Shown: positions 16,978-24,543 of the stretch, in pieces
How the letters are laid out: each line of letters begins with the position of its first letter
How positions within the stretch are numbered: position 1 is the stretch's first letter
Assembly (NCBI GenBank): GCA_964356295.1
Contig: CAYHHE010000015.1
Span: forward strand, 1 to 44,733
Origin: CAVQGZ01 sp964356295
GTDB taxonomy: Bacteria > Actinomycetota > Actinomycetes > Jiangellales > Jiangellaceae
Length of the DNA: 44,733 bases
Reading direction: 5' to 3'
The notes under the pieces: model-generated
What the model was told of the DNA's origin: nothing
Seen by the model: the letters and a program-made list of their open reading frames with translations, nothing else
Databases searched by the model: none
Program-made: the position numbers and the translations under genes

Positions 16978-18126
16978 ATGCTGTTCACCCGCGAGCACGA
17001 CGACTTCCGCGCCGTCGTCCACGAGGTCGTCGAGAAGGAGATCAACCCCTACGTCGACGAGTGGGAGCGCGCCGGGACCTTCCCCGCGCACGAGCTGTTC
17101 CCCAAGCTCGGCGAGGTCGGCCTGTTCGGCATCGAGTACGACCCGGGGTTTGGGGGGTTGGGCCTGGACCACTCCTACACGGTCGTGATGGCCGAGGCGC
17201 TCGGCGCCGCGTCCTGCGCGGGCGTCCCGATGGCGATCATGGTGCAGGCCGCGATGGCTACCCCGGCCCTGGCCAGGCACGGCAGCGAGGAGCTCAAGCA
17301 GACCTACCTGGCGCCGGTCATCGCCGGCGAGCAGGTGTGCTCGGTCGCGGTGTCGGAGGCGGACGCCGGGTCCGACGTGGCCGGCATCCGGACGCGCGCG
17401 GTGCGCGACGGTGACCAGTGGGTGATCAACGGCAGCAAGCTCTACATCACCAACGGCACCCAGGCCGACTGGATCTGCCTGCTCGCCCGCACCGAGGAGG
17501 GCTCGACCGGTTTCGCCGGGATGAGTCTGATCGTGGTGCCCACCGACACCCCCGGCTTCTCGGTCAGCCGCAAGCTCGACAAGCTCGGCAACCACTCCTC
17601 CGACACCGCCGAGCTGTCCTTCGACGACGTGCGGGTGCCGTTGGCCAACACCATCGGCGAGCCCGGCCGCGGGTTCCAGATGCAGATGGAGCAGTTCCAG
17701 ATCGAGCGGCTCGTGGGCGCGTACAGCGCCACCGCGTCCGCCGAGATCGCGCTGCGCCGCACCATCGACTACCTGCAGATCCGTCACGCGTTCGGCAAGC
17801 CGCTGCTGGCCAACCAGCACCTGAAGTACCGGCTGGCCGAGCTGCTGGCCGAGGTCGACATGCTGCGCGAGTACAACCACACGGCGGCCGCGCGCGTCGT
17901 CGCCGGCGAGGACGCCACCCGGATGGCCACCATCGCCAAGCTCAAGGCCGGCCGGCTGGCCCGGGAGGTGTCCGACACCTGTCTTCAGTACCACGGCGGC
18001 ATGGGCTACATGGAGGAGACCTGGACCTCCCGCTACTACCGGGACGCCCGGCTGCTGTCCATCGGCGGGGGCGCGGACGAGGTGATGCTGCGCATCCTCA
18101 CCGTGCTCGAGGGCATGGGCCGGTGA
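16978..18126 (+). CDS. Acyl-CoA dehydrogenase, AtuD/isovaleryl type
   Basis: A 382-residue flavin enzyme that makes an alpha,beta double bond in an acyl-CoA. Family strings include VSEADAGSDVAGI, WVINGSKLYITNG, and QYHGGMGYMEE. The usual C-terminal catalytic YEG-type glutamate is absent (SIGGGADEVM there). Instead Glu243 in QIERLVGA sits where isovaleryl- and long-chain acyl-CoA dehydrogenases keep their base. The N-terminus (EINPYVDEWERAGTFP) recalls citronellyl-CoA dehydrogenase AtuD. GAGGAG before the ATG at 16978 is a good ribosome-binding site. Together with the carboxylase and hydratase this gives three sequential steps on a branched acyl-CoA. The exact substrate, citronellyl-CoA-like or isovaleryl-like, is open. 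Confidence 0.87.
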   Translation: MLFTREHDDFRAVVHEVVEKEINPYVDEWERAGTFPAHELFPKLGEVGLFGIEYDPGFGGLGLDHSYTVVMAEALGAASCAGVPMAIMVQAAMATPALARHGSEELKQTYLAPVIAGEQVCSVAVSEADAGSDVAGIRTRAVRDGDQWVINGSKLYITNGTQADWICLLARTEEGSTGFAGMSLIVVPTDTPGFSVSRKLDKLGNHSSDTAELSFDDVRVPLANTIGEPGRGFQMQMEQFQIERLVGAYSATASAEIALRRTIDYLQIRHAFGKPLLANQHLKYRLAELLAEVDMLREYNHTAAARVVAGEDATRMATIAKLKAGRLAREVSDTCLQYHGGMGYMEETWTSRYYRDARLLSIGGGADEVMLRILTVLEGMGR

Positions 18127-18914
18127 CGGCCTCCGAGGCGGCCGCCCCCGTCCGGGTCGAGGTGACCGACGGCCTCGCCACCATCACCCTGGACGCACCC
18201 GAGGCGCGCAACGTCCTGACCGGCGAGTCGCTGGCTGCGCTGAGCCAGGCTCTCGATGACGCCGCGTTCGACCCGGCGGTTCGGGTGGTGGTGCTGGCCG
18301 CGACTGGTCAGGCGTTCTGCGCCGGGGCCGACCTGAGGGGCACCGGGGGGCAGGCCGCGGACTTCACCGCCCGCTACACCGGGCTGCTCGCGCGGTTGCT
18401 GGACCATCCGAAGCCGACGATCGCCCGGGTGCAGGGCCACGTCGCCGGCGGGGGCAACGGGCTGGTGGCCGGATGCGACCTCTCGGTGGCGGTCGCCGAG
18501 GCGAGGTTCGCCTTCAGCGAGGTCCGGGTCGGGGCGGTGCCCGCCATCGTGTCGGTCGTGGCGCTGCAGCGGATGCCCCGCACGCAGGCGATCGAGCTCT
18601 TCCTCACCGGGGAGCGGGTCTCGGCGCAGCGAGCGCTCGAGGCCGGGCTGCTCACCCGGGTCGTTCCCGACGAGCCTGCGCTGGACGAGGTCGTGGCCGG
18701 CTGGGTGGGGATGCTCCGCCTCGGCGGGCCGACGGCGCTGCGGCGCACCAAGGAGGTGCTGCGCCGCGTCCCGACCATGGAGCGGGGCGAGGCGTTCGCC
18801 TGGACCGAGCAGGTCTCGGCGCAGGCCTTCGCCTCCGACGAGGCCGCCGAGGGCATGGCCGCCTTCGTCCAACGCCGTCCCCCCGCCTGGGCGGCGCCCC
18901 CCACCCCCCGCTGA
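18123..18914 (+). CDS. Enoyl-CoA hydratase, methylglutaconyl/isohexenylglutaconyl type
   Basis: A 263-residue crotonase-family protein. It has AFCAGADLRG for CoA binding, the oxyanion segment GHVAGGGNGLVAGCDLSVA, and AFSEVRVGAVPAIVSVVAL. The PAIVS string after the helix is typical of hydratases that act on 3-methylglutaconyl-CoA or its isohexenyl analogue, the product of the carboxylase encoded upstream. The gene starts with a GTGA overlap on the dehydrogenase and is the last of the operon. The C-terminus ends in a Pro-rich tail. No HMG-CoA lyase follows, so the next step must be encoded elsewhere. Confidence 0.82.
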   Translation: MTASEAAAPVRVEVTDGLATITLDAPEARNVLTGESLAALSQALDDAAFDPAVRVVVLAATGQAFCAGADLRGTGGQAADFTARYTGLLARLLDHPKPTIARVQGHVAGGGNGLVAGCDLSVAVAEARFAFSEVRVGAVPAIVSVVALQRMPRTQAIELFLTGERVSAQRALEAGLLTRVVPDEPALDEVVAGWVGMLRLGGPTALRRTKEVLRRVPTMERGEAFAWTEQVSAQAFASDEAAEGMAAFVQRRPPAWAAPPTPR

Positions 18915-18931
18915 TCACGTAAGGCAGGCTT

Positions 18932-18973
18932 GCGTGGGGTTTGCATGGTGCCGACACCGTGCAAACCCCACGC
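18932..18973. terminator. Strong hairpin after the acyl-CoA carboxylase operon
   Basis: GCGTGGGGTTTGCA (18932-18945) pairs perfectly with TGCAAACCCCACGC (18960-18973), a 14-bp stem. Inside the loop GGTG (18947-18950) can pair with CACC (18955-18958). It starts 18 bases after the operon's stop codon. There is no T run, so it may end transcription without one or simply protect the message. The right arm is the start of the 42-bp repeats. Confidence 0.6.
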
Positions 18974-19062
18974 TGACCATGCGAAGGCTCCGCGCCGACC
19001 GTGCAAACCCCACGCTGACCATGCGAAGGCTCCGCGCTGGCCGTGCGTAGGCTCCGCGTAGG
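18957..19062. repeat. 42-bp tandem repeat, two full copies and a shortened third
   Basis: Units lie at 18957-18998 and 18999-19040, with 40 of 42 bases identical. Each begins CCGTGCAAACCCCACGC and ends GCGAAGGCTCCGCG. A third, shortened copy follows from 19041, missing the central part. CGAAGGCTCCG-type strings are themselves partly self-complementary. No gene is seen; open frames here are products of the repeat. Confidence 0.85.
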
Positions 19063-19145
19063 GTGGGCGCAGGCCGGGCGCAGGCAGCGCAGAAGGGACG
19101 GGCGGCCCTACCCGGCCGACGCACCCGCCCGGGCAGGATTGCCCC

Positions 19146-19625
19146 GTGGACGTCACCGAGACTCTGCTGCCCGGCGTCGGGATTCGCTACGAGATCACCC
19201 TCGCCACCGGCGAGCGTGTCGGCCTGGTCGCTCATCGCGACGGCACGTTCGACCTGGTCGTGTACTCCACGACAGACCCGGACGCCTGCACCGGTCTGCT
19301 GTCGCTGAGCCAGGCCGAGGCCGACACGCTCGCCGAGCTGATGGGCGCTCCGCGCATCGCCGAGCGCTTCGCCGACCTGAGCCGGGAGATCCCCGGGCTG
19401 GTCGCCGCCCAGGTCGAGATCCCGCCGGACTCGCTGTACGCCGGGCACACCCTCGGTGACACCCGCGCCCGTACGCTGACCGGAGCGTCGGTCGTTGCGG
19501 TGGTGCGCGGCGACCGGATCATCGCCTCACCCGGCCCCGACACCGAGCTCGAGGCCAACGACGTCCTGGTCGTCATCGGGACCGAGGCCGGCATCGTCGG
19601 CGTCCGGCGCATCGTGGGGGCCTGA
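19146..19625 (+). CDS. Regulatory subunit of a cation/proton antiporter (TrkA-C domain)
   Basis: A 159-residue soluble protein. The first 70 residues (PGVGIRYEITLATGERVGLV) match the N-terminal part of the regulatory subunits found next to CPA2 antiporters. The last 80 residues form a TrkA-C-like domain: GHTLGDTRARTLTGASVVAV, DTELEANDVLVVIG. TrkA-C domains sense ligands and gate a partner transporter. Seven bases separate its stop from the ATG of the antiporter gene, so both come from one message and probably form one complex. CAGGAT six bases before the GTG may be a weak -10 box. Family assignment is good; the ion is unknown, potassium being the usual one. Confidence 0.85.
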   Translation: MDVTETLLPGVGIRYEITLATGERVGLVAHRDGTFDLVVYSTTDPDACTGLLSLSQAEADTLAELMGAPRIAERFADLSREIPGLVAAQVEIPPDSLYAGHTLGDTRARTLTGASVVAVVRGDRIIASPGPDTELEANDVLVVIGTEAGIVGVRRIVGA

Positions 19626-19632
19626 TCGGACG

Positions 19633-20814
19633 ATGAAGCCCGAGCCAGCACTGCTCGTCGAGCTGGGAGCACTGCTTGTCGTGCTCGGTGCGCTCGGTGC
19701 GGTGGCCTGGCGCATCAGCCTGTCGGCCGTCCCGCTGTTCCTGGTGGCGGGTCTGTTCGTCGGAGAGGGCGGCTTCGTCGAGGCCGCCGCCGCAGCCCCG
19801 TTCCTCGAGGTGGCCGCCAGCATCGGCGTGGTGCTGCTGCTGCTCGCGCTCGGACTGGAGTTCTCCGCGCGCGAGTTCACCAGCGCGCTGCGCCGCCACG
19901 CCCCGTCCGGGGTGGTGGACCTGGTTCTCAACGCCACGCCGGGACTGATCGCCGGCTTCCTGCTCGGGCTGCCGTGGCCGGCGCCGCTCGCGCTGGCCGG
20001 GGTCACGTGGATCTCCTCCTCCGGGATCGTCTCGCGCACGCTGTCCGACCTCGGGCGGCTCGGCTTCCGCGAGACCCCGTCGGTGCTGAGCGTCCTCGTG
20101 CTCGAGGACATCGCGATGGCGGTGTACCTGCCTCTGCTGGGGGTCCTGCTGGCCGGGTCGAGCATCCTGCTCGGCCTCACCGGCTCGGCCGTCGCGGTCG
20201 GGGCGGTGCTGGCCTTCCTGATCCTCGCCCGCCGGGCCGAGCCCTGGCTGGGCCGGCTGCTCACCCACGACGACAACGAGCAGGTGCTGTTCCGGGTGCT
20301 GGGGCTGACCTTCATCGTGGCCGGCGCCGCGGAGTACCTCCAGGTGTCCTCAGCGGTCGGGGCCTTTCTCGTGGGGCTGGCGATACCGGAGAGGACGGCA
20401 CGGCGGGCTCGGCCCCTGCTGTCCCCGCTGAAGGACCTGTTCGGCGCTGCCTTCTTCTTCTACTTCGCCTACGAGACCTCCCCGGCGGACGTCCTGCCGG
20501 TCCTGCCGGCGGCGGTGGCTCTCGTGCTTGTCACGGGGGCGACCAAGATCGCCACCGGCTGGTACGCGGCTGCACGGGACGGTGTCGCCCGCAAGGGCCG
20601 GTGGCGTGCCGGCACCGCACTGATCGCGCGCGGGGAGTTCTCCGTGGTCATCGCCGGGCTCGCGGTGGCCGCCGGGTTCGTCGAGATCGGACCGATCGCC
20701 ACCGCCTACGTGCTGATCGCGGCAGTGGCCGGCCCGGTGATCACGCGCCTCGTCGGCCACCCCGGCCAGGCAGCCCCACGGGTCGCGAGGGCGTCCGCGC
20801 GGCTGCGACCCTGA
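19633..20814 (+). CDS. Cation/proton antiporter, CPA2 (KefB-like) family
   Basis: A 393-residue integral membrane protein with about eleven to twelve hydrophobic helices across its length, for example VPLFLVAGLFVGEGGF, GVVLLLLALGLEFS and SVLSVLVLEDIAMAVYLPLL. The family motifs of CPA2 exchangers (GLEFS, LEDIA, SSAVGAFLVGLAIPE) are in order. It would exchange a monovalent cation for protons across the cytoplasmic membrane. It lacks the cytoplasmic RCK domain of full KefB; that role is taken by the separate TrkA-C subunit encoded just upstream. The C-terminal 20 residues are basic. It converges with the lipase-like gene, with a short palindrome between them. Confidence 0.87.
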   Translation: MKPEPALLVELGALLVVLGALGAVAWRISLSAVPLFLVAGLFVGEGGFVEAAAAAPFLEVAASIGVVLLLLALGLEFSAREFTSALRRHAPSGVVDLVLNATPGLIAGFLLGLPWPAPLALAGVTWISSSGIVSRTLSDLGRLGFRETPSVLSVLVLEDIAMAVYLPLLGVLLAGSSILLGLTGSAVAVGAVLAFLILARRAEPWLGRLLTHDDNEQVLFRVLGLTFIVAGAAEYLQVSSAVGAFLVGLAIPERTARRARPLLSPLKDLFGAAFFFYFAYETSPADVLPVLPAAVALVLVTGATKIATGWYAAARDGVARKGRWRAGTALIARGEFSVVIAGLAVAAGFVEIGPIATAYVLIAAVAGPVITRLVGHPGQAAPRVARASARLRP

Positions 20815-20831
20815 CCGGGAGCCGAGTTCCC

Positions 20832-20846
20832 CGGGCTCAGAGCCCG
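20832..20846. terminator. Short palindrome between converging genes
   Basis: CGGGCTCAGAGCCCG is a perfect palindrome around a single central base. It lies 18 bases after the antiporter's stop codon and contains the stop codon of the minus-strand lipase gene. It can form a 5-bp stem with a 5-base loop in either direction. Termination in both directions is plausible but weakly supported, since no T run follows. Confidence 0.35.
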
Positions 20847-21661
20847 CCCCGTGCCGCCAGGTCGGGTACGGGTCGGTCCAGCTCCTCGAGCACCACGCGC
20901 AGCACCCGAGTGTCCACGCCCATGCCCAGGTGCGAGCTCTCCACCCGGACGTTCCTCGCCTCGGGCACCACGCAGGAGCGCCAGTCGATGATCCCGTCCG
21001 ACGGCGAGTACACCGACACGAGCTCGACCCCCGGTGGCATCGGGCGATGCACAGCCTGCATGTACGGGCACGAGCACTCCGGGCGGAGACAGCGCGGGTC
21101 CGGCAGCGGGGCGCGGACGCGGTGCGAGGCGTAGATGGCCGAGACCAGCGAGGACGGGATCTCGTAGAAGGCGAACTCGTCGTTGAGCGGCCCGCCGAGG
21201 TTCACCGCCCGCGAGACCAGGTCGGGCCGCCGTGCCCCCAGCCCCCGCGCGAGCATCCCGCCGCGGCTCTGCCCGAGCACCTGGATTCGACCACCGGCCC
21301 GCTCCACTGCCCGCTCGGCCACCCCGGTCAACGCCTCGACCGTCCGGTCCGAGCAGTGGATGTTGGACGCCATGCCGCTGCGCACCGTCCGGTAGCCGAA
21401 CCGACGCAGCACCACGTGCAGCGGCAGCACGGACGGGTCGCCGAAGCCGAACCCCGGCACGACGAGCACGGTGCGACCGTCCCCGCGGGGCAGCGACCGG
21501 TCGCGCAACAGGCGGGACGCGAGCAGCCCGGCCGCTTCCACGGGCAGCCGGGACTCGGACAGGCCGCGTGCCGCCCAGCCCGGCAGTCCGCGCATCCAGC
21601 CGGGCAGCCCGGACGGGGCCCAGTGCAGCTCGGGCCGATGGATGCCGCGCCAGTCGTTCAT
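20837..21661 (-). CDS. Lipase-like alpha/beta hydrolase
   Basis: A 274-residue protein. It has the oxyanion-type segment VLVVPGFGFGD near residue 65 and the nucleophile Ser132 in VLGQSRGGMLA, where Arg-Gly follows the serine. The later acid residue may lie in VYSPSDGIIDW and the catalytic His in VESSHLGMG. A cysteine-rich insert (DPRCLRPECSCPYM) near residue 205 could bind metal or form disulfides. No signal peptide is evident. The ATG at 21661 overlaps the stop of the SRPBCC gene by four bases, so the two are co-translated. It may act on lipid or another ester; substrate unknown. Confidence 0.75.
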   Translation of the reverse strand: MNDWRGIHRPELHWAPSGLPGWMRGLPGWAARGLSESRLPVEAAGLLASRLLRDRSLPRGDGRTVLVVPGFGFGDPSVLPLHVVLRRFGYRTVRSGMASNIHCSDRTVEALTGVAERAVERAGGRIQVLGQSRGGMLARGLGARRPDLVSRAVNLGGPLNDEFAFYEIPSSLVSAIYASHRVRAPLPDPRCLRPECSCPYMQAVHRPMPPGVELVSVYSPSDGIIDWRSCVVPEARNVRVESSHLGMGVDTRVLRVVLEELDRPVPDLAARGGL

Positions 21662-22125
21662 GCCGCGGGGCTCGAGTCGCGCACTGTGGCGCCGCCGCGG
21701 ACCAGTCGCGACAGCGCCACGCGGGCCAGTGGGGCGTAGGCCAGCACCACCGGCGCCGGCCCGGCGATGCGGACCCAGGCCTGCGCGTGTGCGTCCCCCG
21801 GCCCGTCGCCGACGGGGTCGACGCCGTGCTCCAGCGACAGGTCCAGCCCCCCGAGACGCACCCGCCACGTCCAGCGCCGCGCGTCGGCGTCCACCTCGGT
21901 CACCTTGAAGGGGACCGTCACCCCCATCGGGCCACGGACCCGACCGATGGTGCCCGCCGCCACCGGACGGGACGGCTCGACACCCTCGACGCCACGGATC
22001 TGTGGGGACCATTGCGGCCAGCGATCCGGGGTGACGTAGCGGCTCCAGACCTCCTCGACCGACGCCGGCCCGCTCGCCCGGACCGTCACCGCCAACGTCA
22101 CGGGCGGGATCGGCAGCACACGCAC
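21658..22125 (-). CDS. SRPBCC-fold (START-like) protein
   Basis: A 155-residue protein with the pattern of the polyketide cyclase/dehydrase SRPBCC family: EEVWSRYVTPDRWPQWSP near the start, then GTIGRVRGPMGVTVPFKVTE, and WTWRVRLGGLDLSLEHGV. Members bind hydrophobic ligands in a deep pocket. It is encoded directly before the lipase-like gene with an ATGA overlap. A joint role in handling a lipid-like compound is an inference from that pairing. The start gives a normal N-terminus for the fold. Confidence 0.72.
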   Translation of the reverse strand: MRVLPIPPVTLAVTVRASGPASVEEVWSRYVTPDRWPQWSPQIRGVEGVEPSRPVAAGTIGRVRGPMGVTVPFKVTEVDADARRWTWRVRLGGLDLSLEHGVDPVGDGPGDAHAQAWVRIAGPAPVVLAYAPLARVALSRLVRGGATVRDSSPAA

Positions 22126-22134
22126 GTCCCCGGG

Positions 22135-22479
22135 CTACTTCCCGCCACGTCCCCGAAGCGTGTAGAACGCCGCCACCAGCAGCGACGCGAGGAACACGGG
22201 CACCAGGCTGCCCAGCGGCAGCCCGATGAACGGCAGCAGGACGAAGGCGACCCAGACCAGCCCGGTGGCTACGCCGCTCACCACCAGCGCCCGCAGGACT
22301 GCCGGCGAGAGCCCCTCTCGCTTGGCCTCTGGGGGGCGCTGCGGCACCGGCTGCGAGCCCCGGCGCTTCTGCACCGCCTTGCCACTGGAGTCGTCACCGC
22401 CGAGCACCTGGTCCGCCTGAGCGTTGAGCGCATCCATCTCGGCGAGCAGGCGTTCGATGTCGTCGTTCGAACCGGCCAT
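22135..22479 (-). CDS. Small membrane protein with two transmembrane helices
   Basis: A 114-residue protein I do not recognise. The first 60 residues are polar, beginning MAGSNDDIERLLAEMDALNA, probably helical, followed by a basic Pro-rich stretch. Two hydrophobic helices follow: LRALVVSGVATGLVWVAFVL and LGSLVPVFLASLLVAAFYTL. It ends in the basic RGRGGK, suggesting both ends lie in the cytoplasm. It is nine bases upstream of the SRPBCC gene on the same strand and divergent from hisE. Confidence 0.65.
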   Translation of the reverse strand: MAGSNDDIERLLAEMDALNAQADQVLGGDDSSGKAVQKRRGSQPVPQRPPEAKREGLSPAVLRALVVSGVATGLVWVAFVLLPFIGLPLGSLVPVFLASLLVAAFYTLRGRGGK

Positions 22480-22520
22480 GCCTCGATGGTGCCACGCCGG
22501 GCCACCCGATGCCCGGTGCG

Positions 22521-22526
22521 TAGGCT
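22521..22526 (+). promoter_or_regulatory. -10 box of hisE
   Basis: TAGGCT lies six bases before the GTG at 22533 with no Shine-Dalgarno sequence between them, so hisE is probably translated from a leaderless message. Confidence 0.5.
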
Positions 22527-22532
22527 GGCGAC

Positions 22533-22796
22533 GTGAAGACCTTCGACGACCTCTGGGTCGAGCTGTCGGGCAAGGTGGCCGTCGGCGACCCCACGTCGGG
22601 GACGGTGCTGACGCTGCGCGACGGCGTCCACGGCGCCGGCAAGAAGGTCGTCGAGGAGGCCGCCGAGGCCTGGATGGCCGCCGAGCACGAGTCGGACGCG
22701 CGGGCCGCCGAGGAGATCTCCCAGCTGCTCTACCACGTCCAGGTCCTCATGCTGGCCCGCGGCCTGAGCCTGGACGACGTCTACGCCCACCTCTGA
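22533..22796 (+). CDS. hisE: Phosphoribosyl-ATP pyrophosphatase, histidine biosynthesis
   Basis: An 87-residue protein with the HisE pattern: KTFDDLWVELSGK at the start, the metal-binding helix KKVVEEAAEAWMAA and the conserved EEISQLLYHVQVLML. It removes pyrophosphate from phosphoribosyl-ATP, the second step of histidine synthesis. The length is the normal single-domain form, separate from HisI. It is followed 23 bases later by hisG, which encodes the enzyme for the step before it. This hisE-hisG pair is typical for actinobacteria. Confidence 0.95.
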   Translation: MKTFDDLWVELSGKVAVGDPTSGTVLTLRDGVHGAGKKVVEEAAEAWMAAEHESDARAAEEISQLLYHVQVLMLARGLSLDDVYAHL

Positions 22797-22819
22797 CCCG
22801 ACCCCGATGACCCATCGCG

Positions 22820-23731
22820 ATGACTGACCTCGGCCCTGCCCCGGACCGCGCCCCGGACCCCGTCCCTGGCGCGCCGGGTGCCCGCACCTTGCGGGTCGCC
22901 GTGCCCAACAAGGGATCGCTGTCCGAGCCGGCGTCGCTCATGCTTCGCGAGGCGGGGTACCGCCAGCGCAGCGACGGGCGCGAGCTGGTGCTGCAGGACC
23001 CGGACAACGGCGTCGAGTTCTTCTACCTGCGGCCGCGCGACATCGCGGTGTACGTCGGCGCCGGCACCCTCGACCTGGGCATCACCGGCCGTGACCTGCT
23101 GCTGGACTCCGGCGCCGACGCCGAGGAGCTCATGCCGCTGGGGTTCGCCGACGCCGCGTTCCGCTTCGCGGCACGACCGGGCACCGCCACCGAGGCGCGC
23201 GACCTGGAGGGCCTGCGGGTGGCCACGTCCTACCCCGGGCTGGTGCGTGCTCACCTGGCTGCCCACGGTGTCGACGCAGAGGTGATCCGGCTCGACGGGG
23301 CGGTCGAGACTGCCGTGCGGCTCGGAGTGGCCGACGTCATCGCCGACGTGGTCTCGACCGGCACCACCCTGCGGCAGGCCGGCCTGGAGATCGTCGGGCA
23401 GCCGATCCTGCAGTCCGAGGCGGTTCTGGTGCGCCGTCGGGCCACCGGTGAGATGCCCGGGCTGGAGGTGTTCATGCGCCGGCTGCAGGGCGTGCTCGTG
23501 GCCCGCCGGTACGTGATGATGGACTACGACATCCCCGGCGACCGCGTCGACGAGGCCTGCCGCATCACCCCGGGGATCGAGTCACCCACCGTGGCACCGC
23601 TGCAGCGGGAAGGCTGGTGCGCGGTTCGGGCCATGGTGCCGCGGGACGGGGCGCACCGGGTGATGGACGACCTGTACGAGATCGGGGCGCGCGGAATCCT
23701 CGTCACCGACATCCACGCCTGTCGGTTGTAG
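22820..23731 (+). CDS. hisG: ATP phosphoribosyltransferase, histidine biosynthesis
   Basis: A 303-residue long-form HisG. It joins ATP to phosphoribosyl pyrophosphate, the first step of histidine synthesis. The catalytic domain shows RVAVPNKGSLSEPA, ITGRDLLLDSGAD and the PRPP-loop segment IADVVSTGTTLRQAGLE. The last 80 residues (PTVAPLQREGWCAVRAM, IGARGILVTDIHACRL) form the ACT-like domain through which histidine inhibits the long form. A 25-residue Pro/Ala-rich extension precedes the catalytic domain; a later start is possible but no better codon is evident. No His-rich leader peptide is present. Confidence 0.95.
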   Translation: MTDLGPAPDRAPDPVPGAPGARTLRVAVPNKGSLSEPASLMLREAGYRQRSDGRELVLQDPDNGVEFFYLRPRDIAVYVGAGTLDLGITGRDLLLDSGADAEELMPLGFADAAFRFAARPGTATEARDLEGLRVATSYPGLVRAHLAAHGVDAEVIRLDGAVETAVRLGVADVIADVVSTGTTLRQAGLEIVGQPILQSEAVLVRRRATGEMPGLEVFMRRLQGVLVARRYVMMDYDIPGDRVDEACRITPGIESPTVAPLQREGWCAVRAMVPRDGAHRVMDDLYEIGARGILVTDIHACRL

Positions 23732-23780
23732 CGCCGCAGCGCCCTCCGCGACACCGCAGAGGCCTCAGCGACGCCGGACC

Positions 23781-24407
23781 TCAGCGACGCCGGTCGACCA
23801 GGACCGCCACCTCGTCCTCGCGGTCGACGTCGTCGTGCGGGTTACCGTCGATGATCAGGTCGGCCCGATCCCGGGTGCCCTCCACAGCGAAGTGGCGCTC
23901 CTCGCGGGGCCACCACTCGCGCAGGCTCACTGCGGCGTCCGGGCCCTCGCGCCGGATCGTCCGCTCCCGGCGCAGATCCTCGTCCGCGTCCACCCAGATC
24001 CGCAGCACAGCCAGGTCGGTGAACGCCCGCTGCCCCGCGCCGACGCCCTCGACGATCAGCGCCGGGGCGAGCGGCACCTCGCGCCACTCGGTGTAGGCGC
24101 CGCGGTGCCAGTCGTAGACCAGGTGCTGGCCGGGCATGCCGTGCCGGAGCGGGGTCAGCACCCACGAGTCGAGGTTGGACGCCATCCCGTCCAGGCCGGT
24201 CCATCCCTCGTACAGGTGGTCCAGGTGCACGGTCGGTACCCGGCGCAGCGCCCGGCACAGGCGCCTGGCCAGGCTGGTCTTGCCGGCGCCGCTGGGTCCG
24301 TCCACGGTCACCAGCCGCACCACTCCCAGGCGGGGCGAGGAGTCCAGCACGTCACGTGCCAGGTCGGCGTACCTGACGCGCGTGGGAGCCAACGTGGCCT
24401 GGGCCAT
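23781..24407 (-). CDS. Uridine-kinase-like P-loop protein
   Basis: A 208-residue P-loop NTPase with the Walker A motif GPSGAGKT at residues 37-44. HLDHLYEGWTGLD resembles the substrate-side segment of uridine kinases and phosphoribulokinase relatives, and LIVEGVGAG is the likely Walker B strand. The lid segment RRERTIRREG is Arg-rich. It would phosphorylate a nucleoside or related small molecule, but the substrate is not fixed. The ATG at 24407 has a strong upstream GGGGAGGG ribosome-binding site; an upstream GTG at 24476 extends the frame by 23 poorly conserved residues. It converges with hisG and diverges from the CoA transferase gene. Confidence 0.8.
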   Translation of the reverse strand: MAQATLAPTRVRYADLARDVLDSSPRLGVVRLVTVDGPSGAGKTSLARRLCRALRRVPTVHLDHLYEGWTGLDGMASNLDSWVLTPLRHGMPGQHLVYDWHRGAYTEWREVPLAPALIVEGVGAGQRAFTDLAVLRIWVDADEDLRRERTIRREGPDAAVSLREWWPREERHFAVEGTRDRADLIIDGNPHDDVDREDEVAVLVDRRR

Positions 24408-24531
24408 CGAGCCCTCCCCGTCCTGTCGAGGTCCGTCTTCGCTCGGAATGGGCATCAGTGTCACCCCGCGGGCCACGGGGCGCGCGCCGAAACGTTGGCC
24501 GTGCGCTGACCAGCAGGTGAACTGTGGGACC

Positions 24532-24537
24532 TACGCT
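24532..24537 (+). promoter_or_regulatory. -10 box of the CoA transferase operon
   Basis: TACGCT lies six bases before the GTG at 24544. This is the leaderless layout, and it supports the GTG over longer upstream frames. Confidence 0.45.
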
Positions 24538-24543
24538 GGCATC

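Noticed and set aside
18374..19156. Minus-strand frame with repeated AWSAWGLHG-type segments
   Set aside because: The repeats come from the 42-bp DNA units; nothing suggests a real protein.
22807..22827. A six-codon frame, MTHRDD, overlapping the hisG start, considered as a histidine attenuator peptide
   Set aside because: It has a single His codon, no alternative hairpins and no terminator, so it does not fit a His attenuator.
23763..23793. Direct repeat CCTCAGCGACGCCGG, twice, between hisG and the kinase gene
   Set aside because: Only two short copies, one inside the kinase's last codons; too little to call an element.
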